Source of the DNA: Bryobacteraceae bacterium
GTDB lineage: Bacteria; Acidobacteriota; Terriglobia; Bryobacterales; Bryobacteraceae
NCBI GenBank assembly: GCA_947458745.1
Contig: CANGYQ010000002.1
Location: forward strand, 682,001 to 746,000
Length of the DNA stretch: 64,000 nucleotides
Direction: 5' to 3'
The notes beneath the pieces were generated by a model, which made no database searches, was not told where the DNA came from, and saw nothing but the letters and a program-made list of their open reading frames with translations. A program made the translations under genes and the position numbers. Below, piece after piece: positions 40,566 through 51,504 of this stretch. Within the stretch, counting starts at the first letter, position 1. Every line of letters starts with the position of its first letter.

Positions 40566-41192
40566 ATGACTACCCCTTCACGCTTACTGATCGGAGCCGC
40601 CGCTCCAGCCGTCCATGGACTGGAACTGGTGGAAGTTGTATCCAGCCAACGGATGCCGCTCCGCGCGGCCACGACTGCGAAGTGGAGCCAGGGCCCAATT
40701 CAATATGTGGTCCGTTTGGGCCGCCAGTTCACGGAACAGCGGCTGATGGCCCCGTCGGCGATTGCCGTCTTTAAGGAAGGTTTGTGGCCTCTATTGCGCG
40801 CCCGGAAGCTGGCCGCTTTGCTGCTGCGCTTTCCCGCGGACTTTGCGTTTCAGCGGTCCAACCGCGATCACGTACTGGCCTTGCGGCGCGCTTTCCATGA
40901 GTTTCCGCTGGTCCTCGAAGCGCCGCATGAATCCTGGTTGGAAGATGAAGCGCAAGCCGTGCTGATTGACCACCGGATTGCCTTCGCGAATAGTGGCGCC
41001 ACCGCGCGCCTGACCAACGGGTTGGGATTTATCCGGGTGAATGACCGCGCCGCCGTCGACCAGATCCGGCGGGTCTCCCGATTTGCCGACCGCACGCTGG
41101 TGATCGCCCAGACGCCGGAACTGGCTTGCGACTTGAAGGACGAAATGTGGAGCGCGCAGCCTCGACTCGATTTTGCCCGGGCCGTAGCCTGA
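40566..41192 (+). CDS. DUF72-like protein, divergent and shortened
   Basis: A 208-residue protein resembling the DUF72/YecE TIM-barrel family. HGLELVEVVSSQRMP matches the FNTVEINSTFYRLP strand, LRARKLAALLLRFPADFAF matches the LGPLLFQLPPSFKF strand, and EAPHESWLEDEAQAVLIDHRIAF matches the HxSW region. It is 40-80 residues shorter than usual and lacks most invariant residues of the first strand. Function is unknown. An AGAAGAGGCG ribosome site precedes the ATG. A 13-bp tandem repeat follows its stop codon. Confidence 0.65.
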   Translation: MTTPSRLLIGAAAPAVHGLELVEVVSSQRMPLRAATTAKWSQGPIQYVVRLGRQFTEQRLMAPSAIAVFKEGLWPLLRARKLAALLLRFPADFAFQRSNRDHVLALRRAFHEFPLVLEAPHESWLEDEAQAVLIDHRIAFANSGATARLTNGLGFIRVNDRAAVDQIRRVSRFADRTLVIAQTPELACDLKDEMWSAQPRLDFARAVA

Positions 41193-41201
41193 GTTGCGAT
41201 T

Positions 41202-41240
41202 GCCCGGTAGAGATGCCCGGTAGAGATGCCCAGTAGAGAT
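41202..41240 (+). repeat. 13-bp tandem repeat, three copies
   Basis: GCCCGGTAGAGAT is repeated at 41202-41214 and 41215-41227, and with one mismatch (GCCCAGTAGAGAT) at 41228-41240. It begins 10 bp after the DUF72-like stop codon. No coding or structural role is visible. Confidence 0.9.
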
Positions 41241-41442
41241 AGCGCGGAGAGGCAGCGTCGCGCGGAGGATAGTGACGGGTGAGGTGTGGCAAGGTCGGTC
41301 GCCAATAGATCAGGTAGTGCGGTCCCGATTGACGGCCCACGGGAGCCTGTCGGCGGCATTGGCCGACACTTTGGGCGTTCTGGCCCCATTGGGCGAACCT
41401 GCGCTGCGGCCATCCCGTTGTTTGGTGCAGGAAGGTAGTTTC

Positions 41443-41784
41443 ATGCATCCCATTCGAAAGTTACTCCGCCTGGCTATTCCGGCCACTTTGGCCGCCGCCT
41501 CACTCACCGCTACTCCGGAGCAGCCTCTTCTGCAAGCCGAGCAGGAGTTCACGATTCATGGCCGAAGTTATCAACCGGGTCCCTATCGCGTGAAGGAATT
41601 AAGTCCCGCTGGGCTGCTGACATTACGGCACGAATCGAGCGGCCAGACGGTCCTGTTGCTGACGCAGGGGACGGGCAGCCCGAATCACCGCGGCGGAGCG
41701 AGGTTGGTGTTCCGCTGGCGCCAGGGGCAGCCGGAGTTGGTTGAGGTGTGGACCGGCAGCGGCGGTGGCCGCGTGGTCCGCTAG
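41443..41784 (+). CDS. Small secreted beta-rich protein
   Basis: A 113-residue protein from the ATG at 41443, with AGGAAGG 8 bp upstream; the open frame further upstream is ignored. It has a signal peptide (MHPIRKLLRLAIPATLAAASLTA) and a compact beta-rich domain (FTIHGRSYQPGPYRVKELSP, then GARLVFRWRQGQPELVEVW). Similar small secreted proteins are frequent in Acidobacteria and have no assigned function. It lies upstream of the pyrophosphatase gene, which has its own promoter. Confidence 0.65.
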   Translation: MHPIRKLLRLAIPATLAAASLTATPEQPLLQAEQEFTIHGRSYQPGPYRVKELSPAGLLTLRHESSGQTVLLLTQGTGSPNHRGGARLVFRWRQGQPELVEVWTGSGGGRVVR

Positions 41785-41898
41785 ATTCCATCCTTCGGGC
41801 TGATGCTTCAGCCGGCTTGGCGATCACATACTGTTTTGGTGCGATTGGCCCAGCCTCGGCGGGACGCGGGCGCGATTCTGGCTTGGGAGCGGTTGTGG

Positions 41899-41927
41899 TT
41901 GAAATTACGGGGCGGGCGCGATATGCT
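41899..41927 (+). promoter_or_regulatory. Sigma-70-like promoter of the pyrophosphatase gene
   Basis: TTGAAA at 41899-41904, a 17-bp spacer and TATGCT at 41922-41927. The start site should be near 41934, giving a leader of about 90 nt before the GTG at 42024. The leader contains the palindromic GGGGATGTCCCC at 41939-41950, which could form a small hairpin or operator. Confidence 0.6.
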
Positions 41928-42023
41928 CTCCAAGGATTGGGGATGTCCCCTTCCTGAAGATCGCCGTTCGTTGCCCACCTGGATTTCGAGCTGGACGACA
42001 TAATTCCAAGGAGTCTTTAACGC

Positions 42024-44465
<2,442 letters not shown>

Positions 44466-44482
44466 GGCGCGCGAAGGCGCAG

Positions 44483-44520
44483 AAAAAGGGGACGGGCTAC
44501 GGCTCGTCCCCTTTTTCTTT
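44483..44520 (+). terminator. Rho-independent terminator after hppA
   Basis: A 12-bp perfect stem (AAAAAGGGGACG at 44483-44494 with CGTCCCCTTTTT at 44505-44516), a 10-nt loop and a T-rich tail. It lies 17 bp after the hppA stop codon. The A-rich left arm would allow it to work on the other strand too. Confidence 0.92.
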
Positions 44521-44536
44521 TGGATAAGGTACTTGA

Positions 44537-44932
44537 ATGCCCGACCAATCGCTTGAAGCATTTGCCATCGCCTACACCGCCGCCTGGTGCAGCCAGCAGC
44601 CCGGGCGGGTTGCGGCGCACTACTCCCAAAACGGCTCGCTGACAATTAATGGTGGTCCGCCAGCGGTGGGCCGCACCGCCATCACAGAGGCCGCCCAATC
44701 CTTCATGACGGCATTTCCGGACCTGCAGGTGATCTTCGATCAGCTCTCTTTGGACGGCCCTCAACCGATCTATCATTGGACGCTGATCGGCACCAACACG
44801 GGCCCTGGCGGGACGGGCCGGCCGGTCAAGATCAGTGGCTATGAAATTTGGCAGATGGGTGCGGACGGCCTGCTCTCGGCTTCGTTAGGCCACTTTGACG
44901 CAACCGAGTATGCGCGGCAACTGCAAATCTGA
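44537..44932 (+). CDS. SnoaL-like / NTF2-fold protein (ester-cyclase-like)
   Basis: A 131-residue NTF2-fold protein. The start (AFAIAYTAAWCSQQPGRVAAHYSQNGSL) and AITEAAQSFMTAFPDLQVIFDQL, ending GHFDATEYARQLQI, match the SnoaL-like polyketide-cyclase/limonene-epoxide-hydrolase superfamily that many bacteria carry as stand-alone small proteins. Substrate is unknown. It has its own ribosome site (TAAGG) and sits between the hppA terminator and the DUF1592 gene. Confidence 0.85.
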   Translation: MPDQSLEAFAIAYTAAWCSQQPGRVAAHYSQNGSLTINGGPPAVGRTAITEAAQSFMTAFPDLQVIFDQLSLDGPQPIYHWTLIGTNTGPGGTGRPVKISGYEIWQMGADGLLSASLGHFDATEYARQLQI

Positions 44933-44986
44933 GTCGCCGACCACCAGTGCTGCGCCGAACCGTCACACGTCCGGTAAACTAAGGCC

Positions 44987-46945
44987 ATGAACCGCCTCCT
45001 GGTGGCCCTTGTCAGCACGCTCGCGGTGGCGCAGACTTTCCCGCAGTCCGTCTACCCGGCACTAGAGAAAGCCGCCTGCCGCACCTGCCATGAACCGGAT
45101 GGCGTGGCTTCGACCACACGGCTCCAATTCCCGGACGAAGGGGCGAGTGCCGCGAAGCTGGAAGAGTTTGGGCGGTCGCTGGTGCTGTTCATCAATCGTG
45201 ACCAGCCAGAGGCGTCGCCACTGCTGGCCAAGCCAACCGGCCGCATGGGACACGCGGGCGGCATTCGAATCCTACCGGGCTCAGCCGACGAGAAACTGCT
45301 GCGCGGTTGGGTGATGCAGTTGACGAAACTCGCCGGGCCGGAACTGGCGGCGGCACTGAAATACCGCGAGCGGGAGGCGGCCGGTATCGGGTATGAGCGA
45401 CCCAAGATCGCCCTACGCCGCTTGACGCATAGCCAGTACAACAACGTCGTGCGCGATCTGTTGGGTGATGGGTCCATGCCGGCCACCCAGTTTCCGCCCG
45501 AGGACTTCATCAACGGCTTCAAGACTCAGTACCAGGGCCAAAGCATCTCGCCGCTGCTGATGGAAGCTTATTCCGCCGCCGCCGAAAAGTTGGCGCGGAA
45601 CGCCTTCCGCGGCGGCGATACGCGGGGCTTGCTGCCGTGTAAGGACACAACGCTCGCCTGCCGTACGAAGTTCGTCCAGACGTTCGGGCCGCGCGCCTTC
45701 CGGCGTCCACTGAAGGCCGACGAAGTGCGCCGCTACACCGCACTGGCGGCGCGGGAGAGCGATCCGTTAAAGAGCGCGCAGTTGGTGATCGAAGCGATGC
45801 TGCAATCGCCCGCGTTCCTGTTCCGCCTGGACGAAACCACCGACGCGGCGCTGAAGCCCTACGCCACGGCCAGCCGCTTGTCGTTTGCGTTGTGGGACAG
45901 CATGCCGCCGGCTGCGTTGCTGGAAGCGGCGGGCAAGGGCGAACTGGCTTCCGAGGCGCAAGTGGGGAAATGGGCGCGCCAACTGCTGGGCGATGCCCGC
46001 GCCCGGCGCAACCTGGATGAGTTCACCTCACAGTGGCTGCGGTTTGACCGCGTATTGAATACAGCCAAGGATCGCCGTCAGTACCCCAAGTTCAACCGCG
46101 AAGCCGCGGTGGCGATGACCGAGGAGACGCGGCGCTTTGTTTCCGACCTGGTCTGGTCCGGCCGGGACTTTATGGAGCTGTTCACCGATCAAGCTGGCTA
46201 CCTGACGGCCGACCTGGCCGCCATCTACAACGTCCCCGCCCCGGCGCGCGAGTATGAACGCGTGACGTTCCCGGCCGACCAGCAACGTTCCGGCATTTTG
46301 GGACAGGCGCTGTTCTTGGCGATGACGGCCAAACCGGACGACACCTCGCCCACCTCCCGGGGCCTGTTCATCCGCGAACAGTTCCTGTGTCAACACGTAG
46401 CGCCGCCGCCGCCAGGGGTCAATACGAACCTGCCGCCACTGGGCGATGGCAAGCCGAAGTCGAACAAGGACCGGTTGGCCGAGCACCAAAGCAACCCCGG
46501 CTGCGCGGGCTGCCACACCCTGATTGACCCGATCGGCTTCGGCTTTGAGAAGTTCGACGCCATCGGCGGTCGCCGCGAAAAGGCGCGCGTGCTGCTGTCT
46601 GACGGGCACGGCGACAAGCCGAAGTTTGGTGAAGCCGAGCTGGATACGCGCGGCTACGTGGCCGGCATTGCGAATTCTAACTTCAATTCGCCGCGTGAAC
46701 TGGGGCCGATTCTGGCTTCGGCGCCCAAGTGTCAGGAGTGCGTGGTGAAGCAGTTTTTCCGCTATGTTTCCGGCCGCTTGGAGACGCGCGCGGACCGGCC
46801 GTTGATCGACCGCGTGACGGCCGATTTCCGGGCCTCCCGTTTCCGCTTTGAAGAGCTTATGATTTCTTTAGCGGTCCACCGCGAGTTTTTGTCCGCAAGC
46901 CCAGGAGAACCGGCCCATGTCGCACATCATCACCCAGCGCGTTAG
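44987..46945 (+). CDS. DUF1587/DUF1592/DUF1588/DUF1585 multidomain protein (planctomycete-type cytochrome family)
   Basis: A 652-residue secreted protein. The signal peptide is followed by a c-type haem motif (CRTCHEPDG), then DUF1587 ([20 protein letters not shown]), DUF1592 ([12 protein letters not shown]), DUF1588 ([20 protein letters not shown], a second CxxCH) and DUF1585 ([17 protein letters not shown]). The architecture is typical of Planctomycetes and Acidobacteria, where function is unproven; roles in electron transfer or polymer breakdown have been proposed. Its end overlaps the DUF1552 gene by 29 bp, the usual partner. Confidence 0.92.
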   Translation: MNRLLVALVSTLAVAQTFPQSVYPALEKAACRTCHEPDGVASTTRLQFPDEGASAAKLEEFGRSLVLFINRDQPEASPLLAKPTGRMGHAGGIRILPGSADEKLLRGWVMQLTKLAGPELAAALKYREREAAGIGYERPKIALRRLTHSQYNNVVRDLLGDGSMPATQFPPEDFINGFKTQYQGQSISPLLMEAYSAAAEKLARNAFRGGDTRGLLPCKDTTLACRTKFVQTFGPRAFRRPLKADEVRRYTALAARESDPLKSAQLVIEAMLQSPAFLFRLDETTDAALKPYATASRLSFALWDSMPPAALLEAAGKGELASEAQVGKWARQLLGDARARRNLDEFTSQWLRFDRVLNTAKDRRQYPKFNREAAVAMTEETRRFVSDLVWSGRDFMELFTDQAGYLTADLAAIYNVPAPAREYERVTFPADQQRSGILGQALFLAMTAKPDDTSPTSRGLFIREQFLCQHVAPPPPGVNTNLPPLGDGKPKSNKDRLAEHQSNPGCAGCHTLIDPIGFGFEKFDAIGGRREKARVLLSDGHGDKPKFGEAELDTRGYVAGIANSNFNSPRELGPILASAPKCQECVVKQFFRYVSGRLETRADRPLIDRVTADFRASRFRFEELMISLAVHREFLSASPGEPAHVAHHHPAR

Positions 46946-48248
46946 GCTGTCGCGCCGCACTTTGTTGAAGGGTCTGTCGCTGGCGCAAGCGCCGATCGCG
47001 GTAGGCTTGCCGCCACTCGTGTCGATGTTTAACTCAGCGGGCACAGCCTACGCCGCAGGCAAGACCGAGGTGCCGATCGAGAGCCGCTTCGTGCTCTGGT
47101 TCAATGGCAACGGCATCCCGGAACGTTACTGGATCCCCACTGAGACCGGCGCGGACTTTAAGCTGTCACCTTGCCTGAAGCCGCTGGCCGCATTCCGCGA
47201 TCAGTTGCATGTGCTGTCGGGCCTGGACAACGCCGCGGCCGCGATGCCGGGCCCGGGCAACGGCCACCACAATTCGATGAGCGCGTTGATGAGCTGCACC
47301 ACGTTCACGGGACGCGGTTGCGGCGGTGCGTCGATTGATCAGGCCATCGCGCAGAAGATTGGTGGCGATTCGCGCTTCCGGTCCTTGCAAATCGGCGTCT
47401 CGCAGGAATCGTTCGGCGAAAGCATCCAGCGCAACATGAGCTGGAGCGGCTACGAACGCGCCTTGCCGCCGGAGATGATTCCGCACAAGCTGTTCGACCG
47501 GCTGTTCGGCGCGCGTGAAGAGGGCTGGGTGAATCGCAAGCGCAGCATTCTCGACGCCGTACGGGAAGATGCGCAGTCACTCAAGAAGGGCCTACCCACC
47601 GACGACGCCCAGCGCGTGGATGAACATCTTTCTTCCATTCGTGACCTGGAACGCGCGATTGCCGGCCTGCCGCCCGAGTACCGCCGGATCGATCCGCCGG
47701 AGGCGGAAGGAGACATGAAGGACTGGCCGCGCATCGCCAAGCTGCAAAGTGATCTATTGGCCAACGCCTTGATCACCCGGCAGACCCGGGTCGCCAGCTA
47801 CATGCTGACCAAGTGCCAGGGCTTGGCGCGCTTTCCGTGGCTGGGCTACACCGCGGCTCGCCACCATGACTACACGCACCAGGACGGCAAGGCTCCCGGC
47901 GCCGACGGCATGGACGGCCAGCGGATTCTGCGCGACATCTGCCAGTGGCACGTGGAAGAGTTCGCCTACCTGATGGCGAAGCTGAAATCGATCCCGGAAG
48001 GCGACGGCACGTTGCTCGATCACACGTGCCTCCTGTTCACCCACGAACACGCCGAAGCAAACAGCCACAAGAACAACGGCCTGGCCGCCATTGTGGCCGG
48101 AGCCAAGGGCAAGCTGGCCACCGGACAGCACAGCAAGGTAACCGGCACCGTGGGCGACCTCTACCTGACGCTAGCCGACGACGTCATGAAGGCCGGCCTT
48201 GGCAAATTCCCAACGGCCACCAAGAAGATGGCCGAAGTGCTGGCTTAA
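46917..48248 (+). CDS. DUF1552 family exported protein
   Basis: A 443-residue protein with a Tat-like signal ([20 protein letters not shown]). DUF1552 features are [15 protein letters not shown] near the start, [39 protein letters not shown] and, later, [17 protein letters not shown]. The fold is distantly related to DUF1501/sulfatase-type proteins, with conserved His and Asp that could bind metal. It overlaps the DUF1592 gene by 29 bp, so the pair is translationally coupled. Confidence 0.92.
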   Translation: MSHIITQRVRLSRRTLLKGLSLAQAPIAVGLPPLVSMFNSAGTAYAAGKTEVPIESRFVLWFNGNGIPERYWIPTETGADFKLSPCLKPLAAFRDQLHVLSGLDNAAAAMPGPGNGHHNSMSALMSCTTFTGRGCGGASIDQAIAQKIGGDSRFRSLQIGVSQESFGESIQRNMSWSGYERALPPEMIPHKLFDRLFGAREEGWVNRKRSILDAVREDAQSLKKGLPTDDAQRVDEHLSSIRDLERAIAGLPPEYRRIDPPEAEGDMKDWPRIAKLQSDLLANALITRQTRVASYMLTKCQGLARFPWLGYTAARHHDYTHQDGKAPGADGMDGQRILRDICQWHVEEFAYLMAKLKSIPEGDGTLLDHTCLLFTHEHAEANSHKNNGLAAIVAGAKGKLATGQHSKVTGTVGDLYLTLADDVMKAGLGKFPTATKKMAEVLA

Positions 48249-48395
48249 GCCGGCCGGGGATATGATTCCATATCTACTGCCGCCGCATTCGGCTGGTTTC
48301 GCGCTGCTTCGACTAGCCGTCCATAGTCGGGGCACCCTGAATGAACTTCCCACTGGGCGGCCCAGTACCTAAGGCGGTATCCTGGAGACGTCAGC

Positions 48396-49982
48396 ATGAG
48401 TAGCCTCTCACCTCGCTTAAGTCTCCGGGTGGCTCAGAAACAGATTCTGACGCCCAGTCTGGTGCAGATGGTCACCATGTTGCAGCTGAACCGGCTGGAA
48501 CTGCGGGACATGATTACCACCGAGTTGGCCGCCAACCCGGTGCTGGAGGAAACGCAGGAAGCAGGCGAGGACCTCACCCCGGAAGAGATCCAGCAACTGC
48601 TGGAAGCCGAACGTAACGGCGAACCCTCCGATGCGGGCCTACTGGAGATGGTGGAGAGTTCCACCGCCATAGAGTTTGAGCAACCCGACCTGGAGTCGCG
48701 GTCCGGCAGCCTGGAGCATGACGCCCCACCCGGCCCCTCCGATGCGGCCTTAGAGCCTTCCGCCGACGCCCCGGCCGACAACAAGGCCGCCGACACCTTT
48801 GAGGAAATCGACTACGGCAGCTTCTTTGACGATTACCTTGACCCCGGCTACAAGTCGCCGGCCTCGGAGAATCCGGAGCGGCCATCGTACGAGAATTTTG
48901 TCTCCGCGCCCGTCCTATTGAGTGAGCATCTGGAAAGCCAGCTGAGCCTGGTGATCCTGACCGAAGAGATCCGCGAAGCCACCGACGTCATCATCGGCAA
49001 CCTGGATGACAACGGATACCTCACCATCCCGCTGGAAGAAGTGGCGGCACTGAGTGGGCAATCGATGGATGTCGCCCAGAAAGCGCTGGAAGAGATCCAG
49101 GCCCTGGACCCGGCCGGCGTCGGCGCGCGGGATCTGCGTGAATGCCTGCTGCTGCAACTGGAAAGCCGCGGCGCAGAGGGTGGCGTCGCCTGGAAGATGG
49201 TGGCGGATTTCCTGCCGCAAGTGCAGGCCCGCCAGTGGAAAGAGATCGCCCGGCTGCTGGGGCGTCCGCTGCGTCACATTGAGATTGCCCTTGAAGTCAT
49301 CCGTCACCTGGACCCACGGCCCGGTATCCGCTATTCCGGCCCGGGGGCACGGCAGATTGAGCCGGACGTTTACATCTTCAAGGACGGCTCGGACTATGTG
49401 GTCCAGCTGAATGACGATGACCTGCCGCAAGTCCGGCTAAACCCCCAATACCGGCGCTTGATCGACCGCAACGAAGAACCCAGTAAAGAAGTCCGTAACT
49501 ATATCCGGGAGCGGATGACCTCCGCGTATCAGTTACTGAAAAACATTGAGCAACGGAAGCAGACTATTCTGAGGGTTTGCCAGTCGATTGTCGCGCGGCA
49601 GGCCGATATGTTCGACGATGGGCTGGACCAGTTGCGCCCCATGATGATCAAAGATGTCGCCGAAGAAATCGGTGTGCATCCGTCCACGGTCAGCCGGGCC
49701 GTGGCCAATAAGTATTGCCATACGCCCCAGGGAGTGTTTGAGCTGCGCTTCTTTTTCTCAGAAGCCGTGCAGGGGCCATCCGGCGCGGAGGTACCGTTAC
49801 TGATCCTGAAACGCAGAGTCAAGAAGATGATTGAAGAAGAGGACCCGGCGCACCCGCTCACCGACGAGCAACTCACCGCCATGCTTTCCGCCGAAGGCAT
49901 TGACGTGACACGGCGCACCGTGGCCAAGTATCGTGAAGACATGCACATTCCCTCGACGCACCAGCGCCGGGTGAAGAATTGA
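48396..49982 (+). CDS. rpoN: RNA polymerase sigma-54 factor (RpoN)
   Basis: A 528-residue sigma-54. Region I begins with LRVAQKQILTPSLVQMVTMLQLNRLEL. Region II is an acidic linker (about residues 60-170). The core-binding and DNA-binding domains follow, and the RpoN box reads TRRTVAKYRE, near-identical to the consensus. Transcription from -24/-12 promoters needs an AAA+ activator; none is in the window. It is followed 10 bp later by hpf and then rapZ, a classical gene order. Confidence 0.97.
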   Translation: MSSLSPRLSLRVAQKQILTPSLVQMVTMLQLNRLELRDMITTELAANPVLEETQEAGEDLTPEEIQQLLEAERNGEPSDAGLLEMVESSTAIEFEQPDLESRSGSLEHDAPPGPSDAALEPSADAPADNKAADTFEEIDYGSFFDDYLDPGYKSPASENPERPSYENFVSAPVLLSEHLESQLSLVILTEEIREATDVIIGNLDDNGYLTIPLEEVAALSGQSMDVAQKALEEIQALDPAGVGARDLRECLLLQLESRGAEGGVAWKMVADFLPQVQARQWKEIARLLGRPLRHIEIALEVIRHLDPRPGIRYSGPGARQIEPDVYIFKDGSDYVVQLNDDDLPQVRLNPQYRRLIDRNEEPSKEVRNYIRERMTSAYQLLKNIEQRKQTILRVCQSIVARQADMFDDGLDQLRPMMIKDVAEEIGVHPSTVSRAVANKYCHTPQGVFELRFFFSEAVQGPSGAEVPLLILKRRVKKMIEEEDPAHPLTDEQLTAMLSAEGIDVTRRTVAKYREDMHIPSTHQRRVKN

Positions 49983-49992
49983 TAGGTTTCTT

Positions 49993-50571
49993 ATGCAGAT
50001 CCTGATGACCGGTAAGACGCAGGAGTTCTCGGCTGAACAGACCAAGAAACTCACTGCCCGATTCGCGAAAGTCTCGAAGTTAGTGGATGGCCGCGGCGAA
50101 AAAGGTGTACACGTCATTTTTTCAAGCCAACGCCACCTCACGCGGGCCGAAGCGACGTTGAACTACATGGGCCATTCGGCCGTGGGCCACGAGACGGACG
50201 CCGATCCGTACAAGGCCTTGTGTGGGTCGCTCGAAAAGCTGGAAAAGCAGGTAGTCAAGCTGCGGACCAAGTGGCGCGACATTGGCCGCAATGGCCACCT
50301 GGCAGCACCGGAGCCAGAGGCGAAAGCCACCAAGAAGACTGCCGCCAAGACTGCGGCTCCCAAAGTTCCCGCGAGCGAACCGGCGGCCGAGGTGGGCCAA
50401 GAGATCCGGCGCGTAGCCGTCAGCAGCCGCCGCAAGCCGATGACGGTGGAAGAAGCCGTGCTGGCCATCCGGCCGCGCGACCTCTATCTGGCGTTCCGGG
50501 ATGCCGATTCTGACAAGGTGAGTGTGCTGATCCGGCGGCCAGATGGGCAATTCGATCTCATCGAAGGGTAA
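49993..50571 (+). CDS. hpf: Ribosome hibernation-promoting factor, long form
   Basis: A 192-residue HPF/YfiA-family protein. The N-terminal S30AE domain (residues ~1-95) binds the 30S subunit, an Ala/Lys/Pro-rich linker spans ~100-135, and the C-terminal dimerisation domain reads RKPMTVEEAVLAIRP...LIRRPDGQFDLIEG. The long form joins ribosomes into 100S dimers in stationary phase. The middle of the C-terminal domain (RDLYLAFRDADSDKVSVL) departs from the usual GHDFFVFRNA form. It lies 10 bp after rpoN and its end may overlap rapZ. Confidence 0.92.
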   Translation: MQILMTGKTQEFSAEQTKKLTARFAKVSKLVDGRGEKGVHVIFSSQRHLTRAEATLNYMGHSAVGHETDADPYKALCGSLEKLEKQVVKLRTKWRDIGRNGHLAAPEPEAKATKKTAAKTAAPKVPASEPAAEVGQEIRRVAVSSRRKPMTVEEAVLAIRPRDLYLAFRDADSDKVSVLIRRPDGQFDLIEG

Positions 50572-50578
50572 ACGGACG

Positions 50579-51448
50579 TTGGCCAAGCCGCCGGGCGAAC
50601 TGGTGATCATCACCGGCCTGAGCGGCTCCGGCAAAGCCACGGTGTTGCGCGCCCTGGAAGACCTGGGCTACTACGCCGTGGACCACTTGCCGGTGGACCT
50701 GATCTCCACGTTTGCCGACCTCACGCAGCAGGCCAAGGGCATCGCGCGCGCGGCCCTGGTGATCGATGTCCGCGAAGGGGAGGCGTTGCAGCGCTTCCCC
50801 GAGGTCTTCGCTGACCTGAAGGAACGTCTCCGCACGACGCTGGTGTTTCTGGAAGCCGATGCTGCCGCGCTGAAACGGCGCTTTTCTGAAACGCGCCGCC
50901 CACATCCGCTGGGGCGCCAAAGCTCCATTGACAAACTGATCAAGGCGGAGATCAAAAGCCTGGCGCCCATTCGCGCCTTGGCTGACCCGGTGATCAACAC
51001 GACGCGCCTCACCGGGCACGATCTGCGGCGGCTGGTGGAGGAAAAGTTCGGAGGCGTCCGCAAGCCCTCCTCAGTGGCCATCTCGGTGATCAGCTTTGGC
51101 TTCAAGAATGGGCTGCCCTCCGATGCCGACCTGGTTTTCGACGTCCGCTTTTTGCCGAATCCCAATTACCTACCGGAGCTGCGCAAGAAGAACGGCAAGG
51201 ATCCAGCGGTGGCGGAATTTGTCCGGAAGTACCCGCAAACCCAGGAGTTCATCCAGCGCGTCACCGAACTGCTGCACTACCTGCTGCCCCACTACGTCCA
51301 GGAAGGCAAAAGCTACCTCACCATAGCGTTTGGTTGCACCGGCGGACACCACCGCTCCGTCATGATCGCCGACGAAGTCTGCACACGGCTGGCGAAGCTG
51401 GGCTTTGACGCCCGTAGTGCCCACCGGGATATCCGCAAAGCCTACTAG
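50579..51448 (+). CDS. rapZ: RNase adapter / nucleotide-binding protein RapZ
   Basis: A RapZ/YvcJ-family protein of about 289 residues. Walker A reads GLSGSGKAT, with Ala where enterobacterial proteins have Ser; EDLGYYAVDHLPVDLI and the C-terminal FGCTGGHHRSVMIADEV are conserved. In E. coli RapZ senses glucosamine-6-phosphate and directs RNase E to GlmZ; in other phyla its role is less clear. I favour the TTG at 50579 (MAKPPGELVIITG), with AAGGG 10 bp upstream, because the family starts close to Walker A. An ATG at 50543 inside hpf would add 12 residues. The ptsN or hprK gene often found between hpf and rapZ is absent. Confidence 0.93.
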   Translation: MAKPPGELVIITGLSGSGKATVLRALEDLGYYAVDHLPVDLISTFADLTQQAKGIARAALVIDVREGEALQRFPEVFADLKERLRTTLVFLEADAAALKRRFSETRRPHPLGRQSSIDKLIKAEIKSLAPIRALADPVINTTRLTGHDLRRLVEEKFGGVRKPSSVAISVISFGFKNGLPSDADLVFDVRFLPNPNYLPELRKKNGKDPAVAEFVRKYPQTQEFIQRVTELLHYLLPHYVQEGKSYLTIAFGCTGGHHRSVMIADEVCTRLAKLGFDARSAHRDIRKAY

Positions 51449-51479
51449 AAGGGACTGGGCGAGAACGATTGCCTAAATG

Positions 51480-51497
51480 ATGATAATGAGTTATCAT
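51480..51497. promoter_or_regulatory. Fur/Zur-like palindromic operator before a TonB-dependent receptor
   Basis: ATGATAA-TGAG-TTATCAT, 7-bp perfect arms around a 4-bp centre, 7 bp before the receptor ATG. It closely resembles the Fur-box core TGATAAT-N-ATTATCA, which has a 3-nt centre between the TGATAA arms, so here the half-sites are 1 bp further apart. A Fur-family repressor sensing Fe, Zn or Mn would fit the downstream gene. No Fur-family gene is in the window. Confidence 0.6.
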
Positions 51498-51504
51498 TCC
51501 CTCC

